From contig OZ242299.1 of assembly GCA_965207995.1 (NCBI GenBank), positions 496,001 to 560,000 of the forward strand: a stretch of DNA of 64,000 nt, given 5' to 3'. Below are positions 40,191 through 49,450 of this stretch, piece after piece; the stretch's first letter is position 1; each line of letters opens with the position of its first letter. This stretch comes from DAOUKH01 sp965207995. Lineage in GTDB: Bacteria; Chloroflexota; Dehalococcoidia; SHYB01. The notes under the pieces are model-generated. The model was not told the origin of the DNA and did not search any database. It saw only the letters and a program-made list of their open reading frames with translations. Made by a program: the position numbers and the translations under genes.

Positions 40191-41189
40191 TCAGCGCGAC
40201 TTCGCCACCAGCGCTTCGCTCGCTTCCCACAACCTGGTCCCGTTCGCCGGATCCGACGCGCTCGGCGACAGCGGCTTCCGCCGCATCAGATGCAGATAGG
40301 TTCCCGTTTCGGTGCTGGCCTCCTGCGCGCAACAAAGGTAGATGACCGGTCGGATAGCCTTCTGCGGAGACTGAAAGAAGACCCTTAGCACCGGCCAGAC
40401 GAGCGGCTTCACCAGCATCGGCGCTTCTCTGGCAATGTTGGTAGCAACGCCTCCGGGACACATCGAATGGACCGCCACGTCGACACGCTCGTTTGGGTTC
40501 AGGCGCCGGGAGAGCTCGGCCGCGTAGGTGCAGAGCACCAGCTTGCTGAGGCTGTAGTACTTCAAGCTCTCCTTCAGTCCGTACTCGGTGAATGCGCCGA
40601 AGTGATCGAAGTCGATCTCGTGCGCGGACCGGTGCGATTCCGATGAGATGAACACGATCCGGGGAGTCTCCCCGGCGCGGCTTGACGGACGAATGACCCC
40701 ATCCTCCAACCACCGGTGGATCATCACTCGCTTCGACAAGAAGTTCACCGCGAATGTCGTCTCGTAGCCTTGCGGGGTCTTTCGCGATTCGCGCGTCACC
40801 AGGCCGGCGTTCATGAGTGCGATGTCGATTTGCACGTCGCGCTGGGCCAGTTGATCGCAGCAGCGATGCACGGACTCCATGTCCGCAAGGTCCACCTCGA
40901 CCATCTCCACGGCCTCCGAGCCGGAAAGCTGTCTGATCTCACCGCGGGTCTCGGTGTGACCGGGCCGGCAGGCCAGAATCACATGCCCGCCGCGCCTGGC
41001 GAGGTCGATGGCGGCGGCCCTGCCCAGTCCGCTGTTGGCGCCGGTGACGAGGCAGGTCTTGCCGTCGATCCGCAGGTCATCTGGAACCGGACTGATGTCC
41101 GGCTTGCTTGAATCCCTCAGGTCCCGGACTGCCCCGATGAAGGCGTCGACTACGCTGCCGTCGCCGATTTTCCGCGTCTTTCGCATCAT
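40191..41189 (-). CDS. Short-chain dehydrogenase/reductase (retinol-dehydrogenase-like)
   Basis: 332 residues from an ATG at 41189 (a second ATG follows directly). Cofactor motif CLVTGANSGLGRAAAIDLARRG, NAG in ALMNAGLV and catalytic YSLSK, all intact. N-terminal extension of about 40 residues before the Rossmann fold. Related to WW-oxidoreductase/retinol-dehydrogenase-type SDRs that act on lipophilic alcohols and steroids. Last gene of a run DUF1214 - sulfotransferase - SDR. The start is uncertain: a GTG at 41282 would overlap the sulfotransferase gene. Confidence 0.87.
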   Translation of the reverse strand: MMRKTRKIGDGSVVDAFIGAVRDLRDSSKPDISPVPDDLRIDGKTCLVTGANSGLGRAAAIDLARRGGHVILACRPGHTETRGEIRQLSGSEAVEMVEVDLADMESVHRCCDQLAQRDVQIDIALMNAGLVTRESRKTPQGYETTFAVNFLSKRVMIHRWLEDGVIRPSSRAGETPRIVFISSESHRSAHEIDFDHFGAFTEYGLKESLKYYSLSKLVLCTYAAELSRRLNPNERVDVAVHSMCPGGVATNIAREAPMLVKPLVWPVLRVFFQSPQKAIRPVIYLCCAQEASTETGTYLHLMRRKPLSPSASDPANGTRLWEASEALVAKSR

Positions 41190-41245
41190 TGCCGGCCAGG
41201 CACTCTGTAGGCTGACCGTCGTTCTCGCTCGCTTGAGGGTGGTGG

Positions 41246-42505
41246 CTATTCGAACGGGATCGCGTGCCTCTCCCGATAGCACGCGAAAGCTCCGTCGACC
41301 GCTTCCCGGCTCAACCCGAAGTCCTCAAGCCGGTAGGCATGTCTCCCAAAGCGGTGCTGTGGATTGGCCCGCAGGTATTGCTCCGCCTTGCGCTCCGCCT
41401 GGTCGTCGAGACCGATCCCCGCTTGCGCGCAGATCCGCCGAAGCTCGGTCATCGGATCTCGCGTTACATCGTAATACGATACATCAACGAATCGGCCGGG
41501 GTCCGCATCGGCCCGGGCCTGCATCGTGGTTTCCACCATCCTGTGGGTCTTCCTGAACCAGTGCCTTCCTATTTCCCCTGGATCGACATGGTCGCTGAGC
41601 ATGCCGCGTCCGTGGGCAACCATGCTGCAGAACGAGGCGAGCGCTATTCGCGGATCGCGGTGCGTCTGCACCACCGTCGCCTCGGGAAAGACCTTCAGGA
41701 AGACCTCCAGATACTCCATGTGGTGCGGAGTCTTGAGCACCCAATACTTGCTGGGACGCTGCCGGCAGAGAGCCTTGAGAACCCGGCGGAAGTACTCGTA
41801 GGTCCGCGTTTGGTCCTGGCCCTCGAGCCAGCCGGAATAGCTCGGCACGTGCATCATGGCTTCCGCCGACTGGCTCATGAAGTTCAGGTCGAGCAGCAAG
41901 ACGTCTTCTTCCGGCTCGTTGTGGTCGATCGGATGGACCGCAGCGAACTGGGGCGAGAGATAGGAAATCGCCCGTTGCATAAGGCGTGCCCGACGCTTCC
42001 GCGACTTCTCGCCGCGCCCCTTCGCCTCGCTTACCGGTACCGGGTCCAGCGCCTCGGCGGCGGAGACGCCTCGGACCCCTGGCAGCACATTCAGCAGACG
42101 CTGCAGCAGGGTCGTGCCGGTGCGCTGCAGCCCAGTAATCAGGACGATCTTCCCCAGGTCGATCTCATGAATCTCAGGATGCCGCCCGAATAGGTCCTCG
42201 ATCCGCAAGCGGTGCGTGAGCGCATCGGCCAGCCGCGACTTCTGTATCAGCCGGCCCATAGCGGTCAGCCGGGCCTCGCGGTTGATCGACTTGACGAGCG
42301 TTTCCAGGGCCAGAAGGTGACCGTCGTCACCGAAGTCCGTTAGTCCGGTCTTTCGTTTCGCCTGCCTGACAAGCGCATCGACCTCCAGCGGGCCGGACAG
42401 CCCGAGCACGCCGATCGATCTCCCGATCAGATTGAAAAGCCTAACGGGGACAGGTCGATAGGGATGCTCATAGTCCGTGGAAGTGACAAGATCTTTCTTT
42501 GCCAT
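41246..42505 (-). CDS. Sulfotransferase-family protein
   Basis: 419 residues from the ATG at 42505. The 5'-phosphosulfate loop is LITGLQRTGTTLLQRLL (near 120) and the 3'-phosphate site is VVQTHRDPRIALASFCSMV. Bacterial members transfer sulfate from PAPS to lipids or steroids, or are uncharacterised. N-terminal 100 residues match the extended type often found next to DUF1214 and SDR genes in actinobacteria and marine bacteria. Middle gene of a three-gene minus-strand run. Confidence 0.87.
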   Translation of the reverse strand: MAKKDLVTSTDYEHPYRPVPVRLFNLIGRSIGVLGLSGPLEVDALVRQAKRKTGLTDFGDDGHLLALETLVKSINREARLTAMGRLIQKSRLADALTHRLRIEDLFGRHPEIHEIDLGKIVLITGLQRTGTTLLQRLLNVLPGVRGVSAAEALDPVPVSEAKGRGEKSRKRRARLMQRAISYLSPQFAAVHPIDHNEPEEDVLLLDLNFMSQSAEAMMHVPSYSGWLEGQDQTRTYEYFRRVLKALCRQRPSKYWVLKTPHHMEYLEVFLKVFPEATVVQTHRDPRIALASFCSMVAHGRGMLSDHVDPGEIGRHWFRKTHRMVETTMQARADADPGRFVDVSYYDVTRDPMTELRRICAQAGIGLDDQAERKAEQYLRANPQHRFGRHAYRLEDFGLSREAVDGAFACYRERHAIPFE

Positions 42506-42523
42506 CGTGGCGTCCCCGCACAC

Positions 42524-43708
42524 CTACTCCCGCAGGCTGCTCAGCTGGATCAATCGGGTCCGAGGCTGCGAGGGTTCCCTCGCGCGCACCCAACGGAAGC
42601 ACATGGTGCCCGACGTATGGCCCGCGGTCTCGAGCCAGTTGGGCAAGCCGGGATTCTCGTGCGCCACGATCAAGCGCACGGAGCCATCATCTTCGTACTG
42701 GGCAAGATGCTTGTTGGTATGGATCCTGTGGTAGCGATAGTCCAGCGACTCCATCCAGTAGTTGTTCAACTGAAAATTCCAGTATTCGCATTCCGGGGGC
42801 ACAACTTCTATCAGCAGGGCCTCGTCTTGCGCGATTGCCCAATGGCTGTGGTAGTAGGTGATGTTCGGATCTCCTCCGGCGGCGAGTGACACTTGCGGAT
42901 CGAACATGGGCAGTTCGTTGCTGTGCTTCTTGAAATCGCGCGCCCACTTGGCGAACAGCAAGGGGGCCCCCAACAGCAACGCTCCCGCCTTCTTCAATCC
43001 CTCGTCCAGTTCCGCCGGTGTCAGAGACGAACGTCGGCCCTCTTCCTCGGAACAGTTGATGCGCTCTATGTTCAGCTCTGCCGGTGTTTCCGCTTCCCGA
43101 TCAAGGAACGTCTGGCGCACCACCAATGTTCCGGTTTCGGGCTTCATAGGGAGCCAGTTCCCCGATTGGGGATTGCAGCTAAGGACGAGTTCGAAGCACC
43201 CGTTGTCGTCCATTTCGATTTGATCGGCTTCTATGTGCCCGGTGGGAGGCAGACCGCCACCCTCGCCGTAGTTGCCCGATTGGGTGCCGAAGCTCAGGTA
43301 GGCAATGCTGTTGCGCCGGCCGGTGATCTTGTAGTCGTAGTTGCCGTTCAGGGCGGCCGTCAGATAGAAGTTGTCGGGATTGTCCGCGCCGAGCTTCGTG
43401 GTCTCATCGACCACGCGGTGCAGGACGGGTGCCTTGGCGTCGGCGTGCTCGACGAATGCATTCAGGCCTGCCCGGGCGAGACGGCTCAGATAGCGATAGC
43501 CTTCCGCCTGGTTGAACGGGTCCTGCGGTGCGCCCGGAAAACGCAACGCCGCTCCCGCCGCCTTCAGCGAATCGCAGAACTCGTTCCAGGACTCTCCGGA
43601 GGCGACGCGCCGGGCGGCAACGTCATCAGGCGTCTTGCCGCGAAGCCTCCAGATAAGCAAGGAGATCCTTCGAAACAGGGCAAGAAGACCGATGGCGAGT
43701 CTTCGCAT
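42524..43708 (-). CDS. DUF1214-domain protein
   Basis: 394 residues from the ATG at 43708 with GAGGTG upstream; the frame extends far upstream over the CoA-transferase gene but that part is an antisense shadow. A basic hydrophobic N-terminus (RRLAIGLLALFRRISLLIW) may anchor it to the membrane. The C-terminal third holds the DUF1214 signature: YWNFQLNNYWMESLDYRYH, HTNKHLAQYEDDGSVRLIV, HENPGLPNWLETAGHTSGTM. Function unknown; in other genomes it sits with sulfotransferases as here (18-base gap). Confidence 0.86.
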   Translation of the reverse strand: MRRLAIGLLALFRRISLLIWRLRGKTPDDVAARRVASGESWNEFCDSLKAAGAALRFPGAPQDPFNQAEGYRYLSRLARAGLNAFVEHADAKAPVLHRVVDETTKLGADNPDNFYLTAALNGNYDYKITGRRNSIAYLSFGTQSGNYGEGGGLPPTGHIEADQIEMDDNGCFELVLSCNPQSGNWLPMKPETGTLVVRQTFLDREAETPAELNIERINCSEEEGRRSSLTPAELDEGLKKAGALLLGAPLLFAKWARDFKKHSNELPMFDPQVSLAAGGDPNITYYHSHWAIAQDEALLIEVVPPECEYWNFQLNNYWMESLDYRYHRIHTNKHLAQYEDDGSVRLIVAHENPGLPNWLETAGHTSGTMCFRWVRAREPSQPRTRLIQLSSLRE

Positions 43709-43912
43709 GGCGCACCTCGTCGGACAACGCTCCCAATCTAACACCGATCGGCTGCCGCAGAGACAACCACGTCCTCTTCCTCGGCGGGCTGCTTGATTGC
43801 AATATCGCCTTATCGCCTGGAGCCGCCGGTCAAGCAGGGATGCGCCAAAGTTGTGAGGCGGGTAAGTTTCTGCCATTCTTGTGCCGCCTGAGGACAACAA
43901 GGAGGCCCCACA

Positions 43913-45136
43913 ATGAGCGGCCCGCTTCATGGATTGCGCATCGCCGACCTGACTCATTTCATGGCCGGGCCCGTCTGCACGTCGTTGCTCCGGGACATGG
44001 GAGCGGAGGTGATCAAGGTCGAGCCGCTGAATGGGGAGGCGGGCCGTTACGGCGGGGCCTACCCCACGCCTTACGGCGAGAGCCTCACCTTCCAGGTCCA
44101 CAACCGCGGCAAGATGTCCATGACCGTGGACCTGAAGACTGAGGAGGGCAAGGCCCTCTTCCGCGACCTGATACGCGTCTCCGACGCATGCGTCGAGAAT
44201 TTTCGGCCGGGCGTGATGGACAGACTCGGAATCGGGTACGAAGAGCTCAGAAAGCTCAACCCGACGATCGTGTTGGCGTCGATCTCCGGCTTCGGCCAGG
44301 TCGGGCCGTACTCCCAGCTCCCCTGCGTCGACTTCATCGCGCAGGCGATGAGCGGGCTGATGAGCCTCAACGGCCAGCCCGGCGACCCTCCCACGAAGTA
44401 CGGTGTCGAAATGGCCGACTACTCCGGCGGCATGTTCGGGGCGCTGAGCGTCGCGTCGGCGCTCTGCCAGCGGGCCATGTCCGGACGCAGCGAGCACGTC
44501 GACGTCAGCATGCTCGACGCGATGGTCTACCAGTTGAACTACCACCCCATCCGCTACAAGTTCGCCGACCTCTTCTACGAACGGATCGGCAACCGGGTCG
44601 CGGGGGCCGGCGTCTCCGGCGCCTATCGCTGCAAGGACGGCCACATCGTCATCGCCGGCGGAGGCGACACGAACTGGCAACGGCTGGCCAAGGTCATCGG
44701 CCGCCCCGAGCTTGCCGACGATCCCCGCTACGCCCTGACGCCGAAGCGCTGGGAGAACCACGACGACCTTGACGTTCTCATCGAGGAGTGGTCGTGCGAG
44801 CTCACCGTCGACGAGGCGCTCGCCGCCCTGCGGGAGGAGGACTTAGTCGTGGGGCCGGTGCACGAGCTGCCCGACATCTTCGAGGACGAGCACCTCAAGG
44901 CCCGCGAGATGTTGGTCGAAGTCGAGCACCCCTTGCACGGTCCGCTCACGGTGCCCGGGGTCGTCCCCAAGATGCGGAACTCGAAGCCCGCGAAGATCGA
45001 CGCGGCGGCTCCGCTGGTCGCGGAGCACAACGGCTACGTCGTCAGCGAGCTGCTGGGCCGTTCCGTGACCGAGCTTCGCTCCCTCGAAGAGAACGAGGTC
45101 ATCTTCCCCAAGGAGCCGGGCGCGCTGGCCCAGTAG
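43913..45136 (+). CDS. CaiB/BaiF-family (class III) CoA transferase
   Basis: 407 residues with AAGGAGG before the ATG. LRIADLTHFMAGPVCTSLLRDMGAEVIKVEP opens the family, CVENFRPGVMDRLGIGYE is a core motif, and the catalytic Asp is expected in LPCVDFIAQAMSG. Moves CoA between acids (formyl-, succinyl-, carnitinyl-type), which would activate a carboxylic acid made by the neighbouring enzymes for beta-oxidation. Convergent with the molybdopterin hydroxylase gene. Confidence 0.93.
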   Translation: MSGPLHGLRIADLTHFMAGPVCTSLLRDMGAEVIKVEPLNGEAGRYGGAYPTPYGESLTFQVHNRGKMSMTVDLKTEEGKALFRDLIRVSDACVENFRPGVMDRLGIGYEELRKLNPTIVLASISGFGQVGPYSQLPCVDFIAQAMSGLMSLNGQPGDPPTKYGVEMADYSGGMFGALSVASALCQRAMSGRSEHVDVSMLDAMVYQLNYHPIRYKFADLFYERIGNRVAGAGVSGAYRCKDGHIVIAGGGDTNWQRLAKVIGRPELADDPRYALTPKRWENHDDLDVLIEEWSCELTVDEALAALREEDLVVGPVHELPDIFEDEHLKAREMLVEVEHPLHGPLTVPGVVPKMRNSKPAKIDAAAPLVAEHNGYVVSELLGRSVTELRSLEENEVIFPKEPGALAQ

Positions 45137-45151
45137 TCGGAGCTTACGGGC

Positions 45152-47449
45152 CTACTTCCCGCTGATTGCGGTCAGCACTTCGGCCGGCGCCATAGGCAAG
45201 CGCGTCATCCTGACGCCGATGGCGTCCGACACGGCGTTGGCCACGGCGGCCAAGGGCGGCACGATCGAGACCTCGCCCACACCGCGCATGCCGAAGGGAT
45301 GCTCCTGGGTGGGGACCTCCAACACCACCGAGTCGATGTTGGGCACGTCAAGACTGGTTGGCATGCGATAGTCCAACAAGCTCGCGTTTGCCATGACGCC
45401 GTCGCTCGTGAAGCTGTAGGTCTCGGTGAGCGCCCAGCCGATCCCCTGCACCGTGCCGCCCTGTATCTGGCCCTCGACGTAGCTGGGATGCGCCGCCTGT
45501 CCCACATCCTGAAACGCGGTGACACGGAGGAGGCTGACCTTCCCCGTTTCGGGGTCCACCTCGACGTCGACAATGTTCCCGGCAATCGCGGGGGCCGCCT
45601 TGGCGGGGTGGGCCACCGAGGAAACAGAGATGAGGCCGCCCAAGCGGGGGAGCTGCTCCGCAAGCTCCTTCCAGCCAATCCGCCGGCCCTCGCCCTTGGT
45701 GCAGACGAACTCGCCGTTGTCGAAGGCGACGTCGCCGGCCTCCACCTCCCAGAGCAGGGCGGCGCGGGCCGCCATTTCGTCTTTCGCCGCCTCCGCCGCG
45801 AGGAGCGCGGCCCGGCCCGTATCGACCGCCGTCCGGCTGCCGCCGGTGAGCCCCGTCCAGCCTACGGAGTCCGTATCGGTGACGAGCGGGTGCACGTCGG
45901 TGGCCGCCAGTCCCAGCGCCTCCGCCGCCTGCATGGCGACGGCCGCCCGCGTTCCGCCGATATCGACCGAGCCCGTGACCAAGCTGACCGTTCCGTCGCT
46001 GTTCACGTTCATCGTGGCGCAGGACTGCATGCTGGCATTCTTCCAGTAGCCCAGCGCGATGCCGCGTCCGCGGTTCGGCCCGCCGAGGTCGGACTGGTAA
46101 TGCGGATGCCGCTTCATGGCGTCGATCACGTGCTCGCCGCCGTGATGCGGTTGCGGCAGGCCGCTGGGGAGCCGGTCGCCCTGGCGGGCGAGATTCTTCT
46201 TCCGCAGATCGAGTGGGTCCATCTCGAGCCGGCCGGCCAGTTCGTCGAGGACGCTCTCGACGGCGTAGGCAGCGGCCGGCGTTCCCGGCGCCCGGTAGGC
46301 GGCCACCTTCGGCTTGTTGCAGACGACGTCGCAGCCATCGATGAGGATATTGTCGATCTTGTAGGCGGCCGACCCGCTCATGGCCCCTTCGCCGACCGGC
46401 GAGCCGGGAAAGGCGCCGGCCTCGTAGATCATCGAAATCTCGGCGGCGGTGATCCGCCCATCTTCGGTGGCCCCGACCTTGCACCGGATGTTCGTCGCCG
46501 ACGCCGGGCCCGACGCCTCCAAGACCTCGGCCCGGCTCATGACGAGCTTGACCGGCTGGCCGCTCTTTCTGGAAAGAATGGCGGCCACCGGGTCGAGGTA
46601 GGTGTCGAGCTTGCCGCCGAAGCCGCCCCCGATCTCCATAGGGATGACCCGCACCAGCGACTCGGGAATGCCCAGGATCATGGCGGTCTCGGCGCGAATG
46701 TTGAAGGGGCCCTGCGTGCTCGTCCACACCGTCACCTGCCCGTCCGGCGCCCACCAGGCGGTCGACGTATGGGGTTCGATGTACCCCTGATGTACGGTCT
46801 GGGTGGTGAACTCGCGCTCGACGATGACGTCGGCCTCGCTGAATCCCTCCTCCACGTCGCCGTTCCTGAACTGGATGCGGAAGGAGACGTTGCTCGGGAC
46901 CTCGGTGTCGCTCCCCCGCTCCAGAAAGGCGAACGTCGACCGCGTGGTCAGCTCTTCATGCAGCAGGGGTGCGTCCGGCTTCATCGCGTCGCGGAAGGTG
47001 AGCACCGTGGGCAGGACCTCGTACTCGACGTCGATCAGGTTCAGCGCCTCCTCGGCAACGTGGGGGCTGGTCGCGGCGACCGCGGCCACGGCGTGCCCTT
47101 TGTAGAGAGCCTTCGATCTCGCCAGCACGTTCTCCGCCAGCATCCTGGCGTTGCCCCTGATTTCGGCGAAGTCGATGGGCCGGTCGGCGATGAGCGGGAG
47201 GTCGGCGGAGGTCGCGACGGCCTTCACGTCCGGCAGCGCTTCCGCCTTGCTGGTGTCGATGCGGCGAATGCGGGCATGGGGGTGCGGGCTCCGCAGGACC
47301 TTGCCGTGCAGGAGACCGGACACCTGCACGTCGGCCCCATACCGGGCCCGACCGGTGACCTTCTCCACGCCGTCGTGCCGGATGGGCCTCGTGCCCACGA
47401 CCCGGAAGCCTGCGTCCGTTTGCCTGGCGGATTCAACTTCGGTAGTCAT
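45152..47449 (-). CDS. Xanthine-dehydrogenase-family molybdopterin-binding subunit (orphan large subunit)
   Basis: 765 residues from an ATG with AAAGGA upstream; the longer frame has no ribosome site. N-terminal aldehyde-oxidase a/b hammerhead domain (GTRPIRHDGVEKVTGRARYGADV), then the Moco domain with GPFNIRAETAMILG, EIGGGFGGKLDTYLDP, YRAPGTPAAAYAVES and the catalytic Glu in MRGVGEVSIVPPLAAVANAV. Hydroxylates a carbon centre of a heterocycle or aldehyde using water. The iron-sulfur and FAD subunits that normally accompany it (CoxS/CoxM type) are not adjacent. Last gene of the second importer operon. Confidence 0.9.
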   Translation of the reverse strand: MTTEVESARQTDAGFRVVGTRPIRHDGVEKVTGRARYGADVQVSGLLHGKVLRSPHPHARIRRIDTSKAEALPDVKAVATSADLPLIADRPIDFAEIRGNARMLAENVLARSKALYKGHAVAAVAATSPHVAEEALNLIDVEYEVLPTVLTFRDAMKPDAPLLHEELTTRSTFAFLERGSDTEVPSNVSFRIQFRNGDVEEGFSEADVIVEREFTTQTVHQGYIEPHTSTAWWAPDGQVTVWTSTQGPFNIRAETAMILGIPESLVRVIPMEIGGGFGGKLDTYLDPVAAILSRKSGQPVKLVMSRAEVLEASGPASATNIRCKVGATEDGRITAAEISMIYEAGAFPGSPVGEGAMSGSAAYKIDNILIDGCDVVCNKPKVAAYRAPGTPAAAYAVESVLDELAGRLEMDPLDLRKKNLARQGDRLPSGLPQPHHGGEHVIDAMKRHPHYQSDLGGPNRGRGIALGYWKNASMQSCATMNVNSDGTVSLVTGSVDIGGTRAAVAMQAAEALGLAATDVHPLVTDTDSVGWTGLTGGSRTAVDTGRAALLAAEAAKDEMAARAALLWEVEAGDVAFDNGEFVCTKGEGRRIGWKELAEQLPRLGGLISVSSVAHPAKAAPAIAGNIVDVEVDPETGKVSLLRVTAFQDVGQAAHPSYVEGQIQGGTVQGIGWALTETYSFTSDGVMANASLLDYRMPTSLDVPNIDSVVLEVPTQEHPFGMRGVGEVSIVPPLAAVANAVSDAIGVRMTRLPMAPAEVLTAISGK

Positions 47450-47477
47450 GACTGCGTCCTTTCGGCTGTTGGCCGCA

Positions 47478-48368
47478 TCATCGCATGCGCGGGTCGAGAT
47501 AATCGCGGCCCGCGTCGCCCAATAGTGTAAAGCCCAGAATGGTGGTGAAGATGAAGACCGCCGGGCCGATGACCAGCCAAGGAGCTCGGGTGGAATACTG
47601 GTCGACACCCTCGGAGAGCATCAGTCCCCAGGACGGCGTTGGAGGCGAGTCCGACACACCGAGGAAGGCCAGCGCCGCGGCGATGATGATGGCGAACGAT
47701 ATGAGGTTCGAGACGACGACGAGCAGCGGCGGAATCAGGTTCGGTCCCACGTGGCGGAACATGACCCTGACGCTGGAAGCGCCAATTGCCCGGGCGGCCT
47801 CCACGTAGGTCTCCTCTTTGCTCGACAACGTGACCGCGCGGGTCAGGCGGTTGGCTATCGGTATGGCGATCGTCGCGATGGCGATGCCGACGTTGACGTC
47901 GCCGCGGCCCAGCACGGTAACGAGGGCCAGCGCCAGAATCAGCGTCGGCATCGTCAGCAGGCCGTCCATGATTCGCTGCAGGGTCAGGTCGAGCCATCCA
48001 CCGATGAAGCCGCTGACGGTCCCGATCAGCCCGCCGATGACGACACCGGCAAACACGGAGGCAATGGAGACGAACATGGCGGGCCGCGCTCCCGAGATCA
48101 AGCGGCTGAACTGGTCTCGCCCCAGGTAGTCGGTGCCGAGAAGGAAGTCGCCGCCGGGACCCCTGAAGAGGTCGTTGAAATTCGTGTCCAGCGGCCCGTA
48201 GGGCTGGATCAAGGGGCCGAAGACAGCCAACACCAACATGGCAAGGACCAGGACGGCCCCGACGGCGCCCGCGGGCGTCGTGCGGGCAAACTGATAGGTC
48301 CGCGTCCCCAACAACTGGAGACGGCCCAAGACCCGCGAGGGCGCCGTCGTGCTCATTGAGGAGGTCAC
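47478..48368 (-). CDS. ABC transporter permease, DppC type (second importer)
   Basis: 296 residues from a GTG that overlaps the upstream permease stop (GTGA) and has GGAGG nine bases before it; an ATG 12 bases downstream has no ribosome site. LLGTDYLGRDQFSRLISGARPAMFVS, and the EAA motif AARAIGASSVRVMFRHVGPNLIPPL. Channel half of a dipeptide-type importer together with the gene at 48365. Confidence 0.93.
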   Translation of the reverse strand: MTSSMSTTAPSRVLGRLQLLGTRTYQFARTTPAGAVGAVLVLAMLVLAVFGPLIQPYGPLDTNFNDLFRGPGGDFLLGTDYLGRDQFSRLISGARPAMFVSIASVFAGVVIGGLIGTVSGFIGGWLDLTLQRIMDGLLTMPTLILALALVTVLGRGDVNVGIAIATIAIPIANRLTRAVTLSSKEETYVEAARAIGASSVRVMFRHVGPNLIPPLLVVVSNLISFAIIIAAALAFLGVSDSPPTPSWGLMLSEGVDQYSTRAPWLVIGPAVFIFTTILGFTLLGDAGRDYLDPRMR

Positions 48369-49333
48369 GACGTCCCGCCTCCGAGGCGGATTCGCGGGTC
48401 CAGCCACCCATACAGGACGTCCAGGACCACGTTGAGCGGTAGGATCGAGAGGGCAAAGACCGTGACGACCGTTTGCACGGTCACCCAGTCGCGCAGCTCG
48501 ATGGCGCTGAGCATTTGGGACCCAAGCCCCGGCAGCACGAAGATCCTCTCGACGATGACCGAACCGCCGAGCAGAAAGGCTACTTCGATTCCAGCAAGCG
48601 TCACCAGCGGCAGCAGGGCGTTGCGCAAGGAATGGCGCCGCACGACGAGGCCCGGAGAGAGGCCCTTGGCCCGCGCCGTGCGGACGTAGTCCTGGCGAAG
48701 GACCTCGAGCATCGAGGAGCGGGTGATCCTGGTCAGCACCGCGGACGACGCGAAGCCGAGCACTAGTGCGGGGAAGATCATCTGCTGCAGGTTCGCCACC
48801 GGATCTTCGAAGAAGGGCGTGAACTCCAGCGGCGGAATCCAACTGAACTGGTTGACAAGCAAGAGGAAAAGCAGGGCGCCCGCCAGGAAACTGGGCATGG
48901 CGAGGCCAATGGTCGTAAAGAGCCGTCCGGAGAGGTCCCATACGCCGTTTTGATTGAGCGCGCCGATGACGCCCAGGGGCAAGGCGATGATGCCGCTTAT
49001 GACGATGGCGAAGGCCGCAAGCTCGAGCGTGATCGGCAGGGTGCGGCCAAGGTTGCTGAACACCGAGGTCCCGGTGACCAACGACTTGCCGCCGTCGAGC
49101 CGGACGAGGTCCCAGAGCCAGCCGCCGTACTGCACCATGAGCGGGTCGTTGAGGCCGAGCTCGTCGCGAAGCTCCTGGTACTCCACCGGGTCGACGGTGC
49201 TGCGTCCATCGTCGGAGAGGATGTTGAGGGCGACGTCGCCGGGGAGCAGGCGGAAGATCAAGAAGATCGCGAAGGAGATGATGATCACCGTCGGGATGAT
49301 CAACAGGAGGCGGTTTACCAGATAGCGTTGCAC
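48365..49333 (-). CDS. ABC transporter permease, DppB type (second importer)
   Basis: 322 residues from a GTG. N-terminus RYLVNRLLLIIPTVIIISFAIFLIFRLLPGD and EAA loop DYVRTARAKGLSPGLVVRRHSLRNALLPLV. Equivalent to the permease at 19333 but clearly diverged. Overlaps the DppC-type gene by four bases. No ATPase genes follow. Confidence 0.93.
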   Translation of the reverse strand: MQRYLVNRLLLIIPTVIIISFAIFLIFRLLPGDVALNILSDDGRSTVDPVEYQELRDELGLNDPLMVQYGGWLWDLVRLDGGKSLVTGTSVFSNLGRTLPITLELAAFAIVISGIIALPLGVIGALNQNGVWDLSGRLFTTIGLAMPSFLAGALLFLLLVNQFSWIPPLEFTPFFEDPVANLQQMIFPALVLGFASSAVLTRITRSSMLEVLRQDYVRTARAKGLSPGLVVRRHSLRNALLPLVTLAGIEVAFLLGGSVIVERIFVLPGLGSQMLSAIELRDWVTVQTVVTVFALSILPLNVVLDVLYGWLDPRIRLGGGTS

Positions 49334-49450
49334 GGCGAGGCCTTCGCTCCTCAGCTATTCAACGATGCGGCGCCGCTGCTCGCGCGAGCCTCAGCCCTTG
49401 GACTCTCCGGTGACGTCCGGCGTTTGGAACCACGCGCCGCTGGGGCGGCC

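Noticed and set aside
45299..47530. 743-codon plus-strand open frame
   Set aside because: Antisense shadow of the molybdopterin hydroxylase gene; the sense product carries all Moco motifs.
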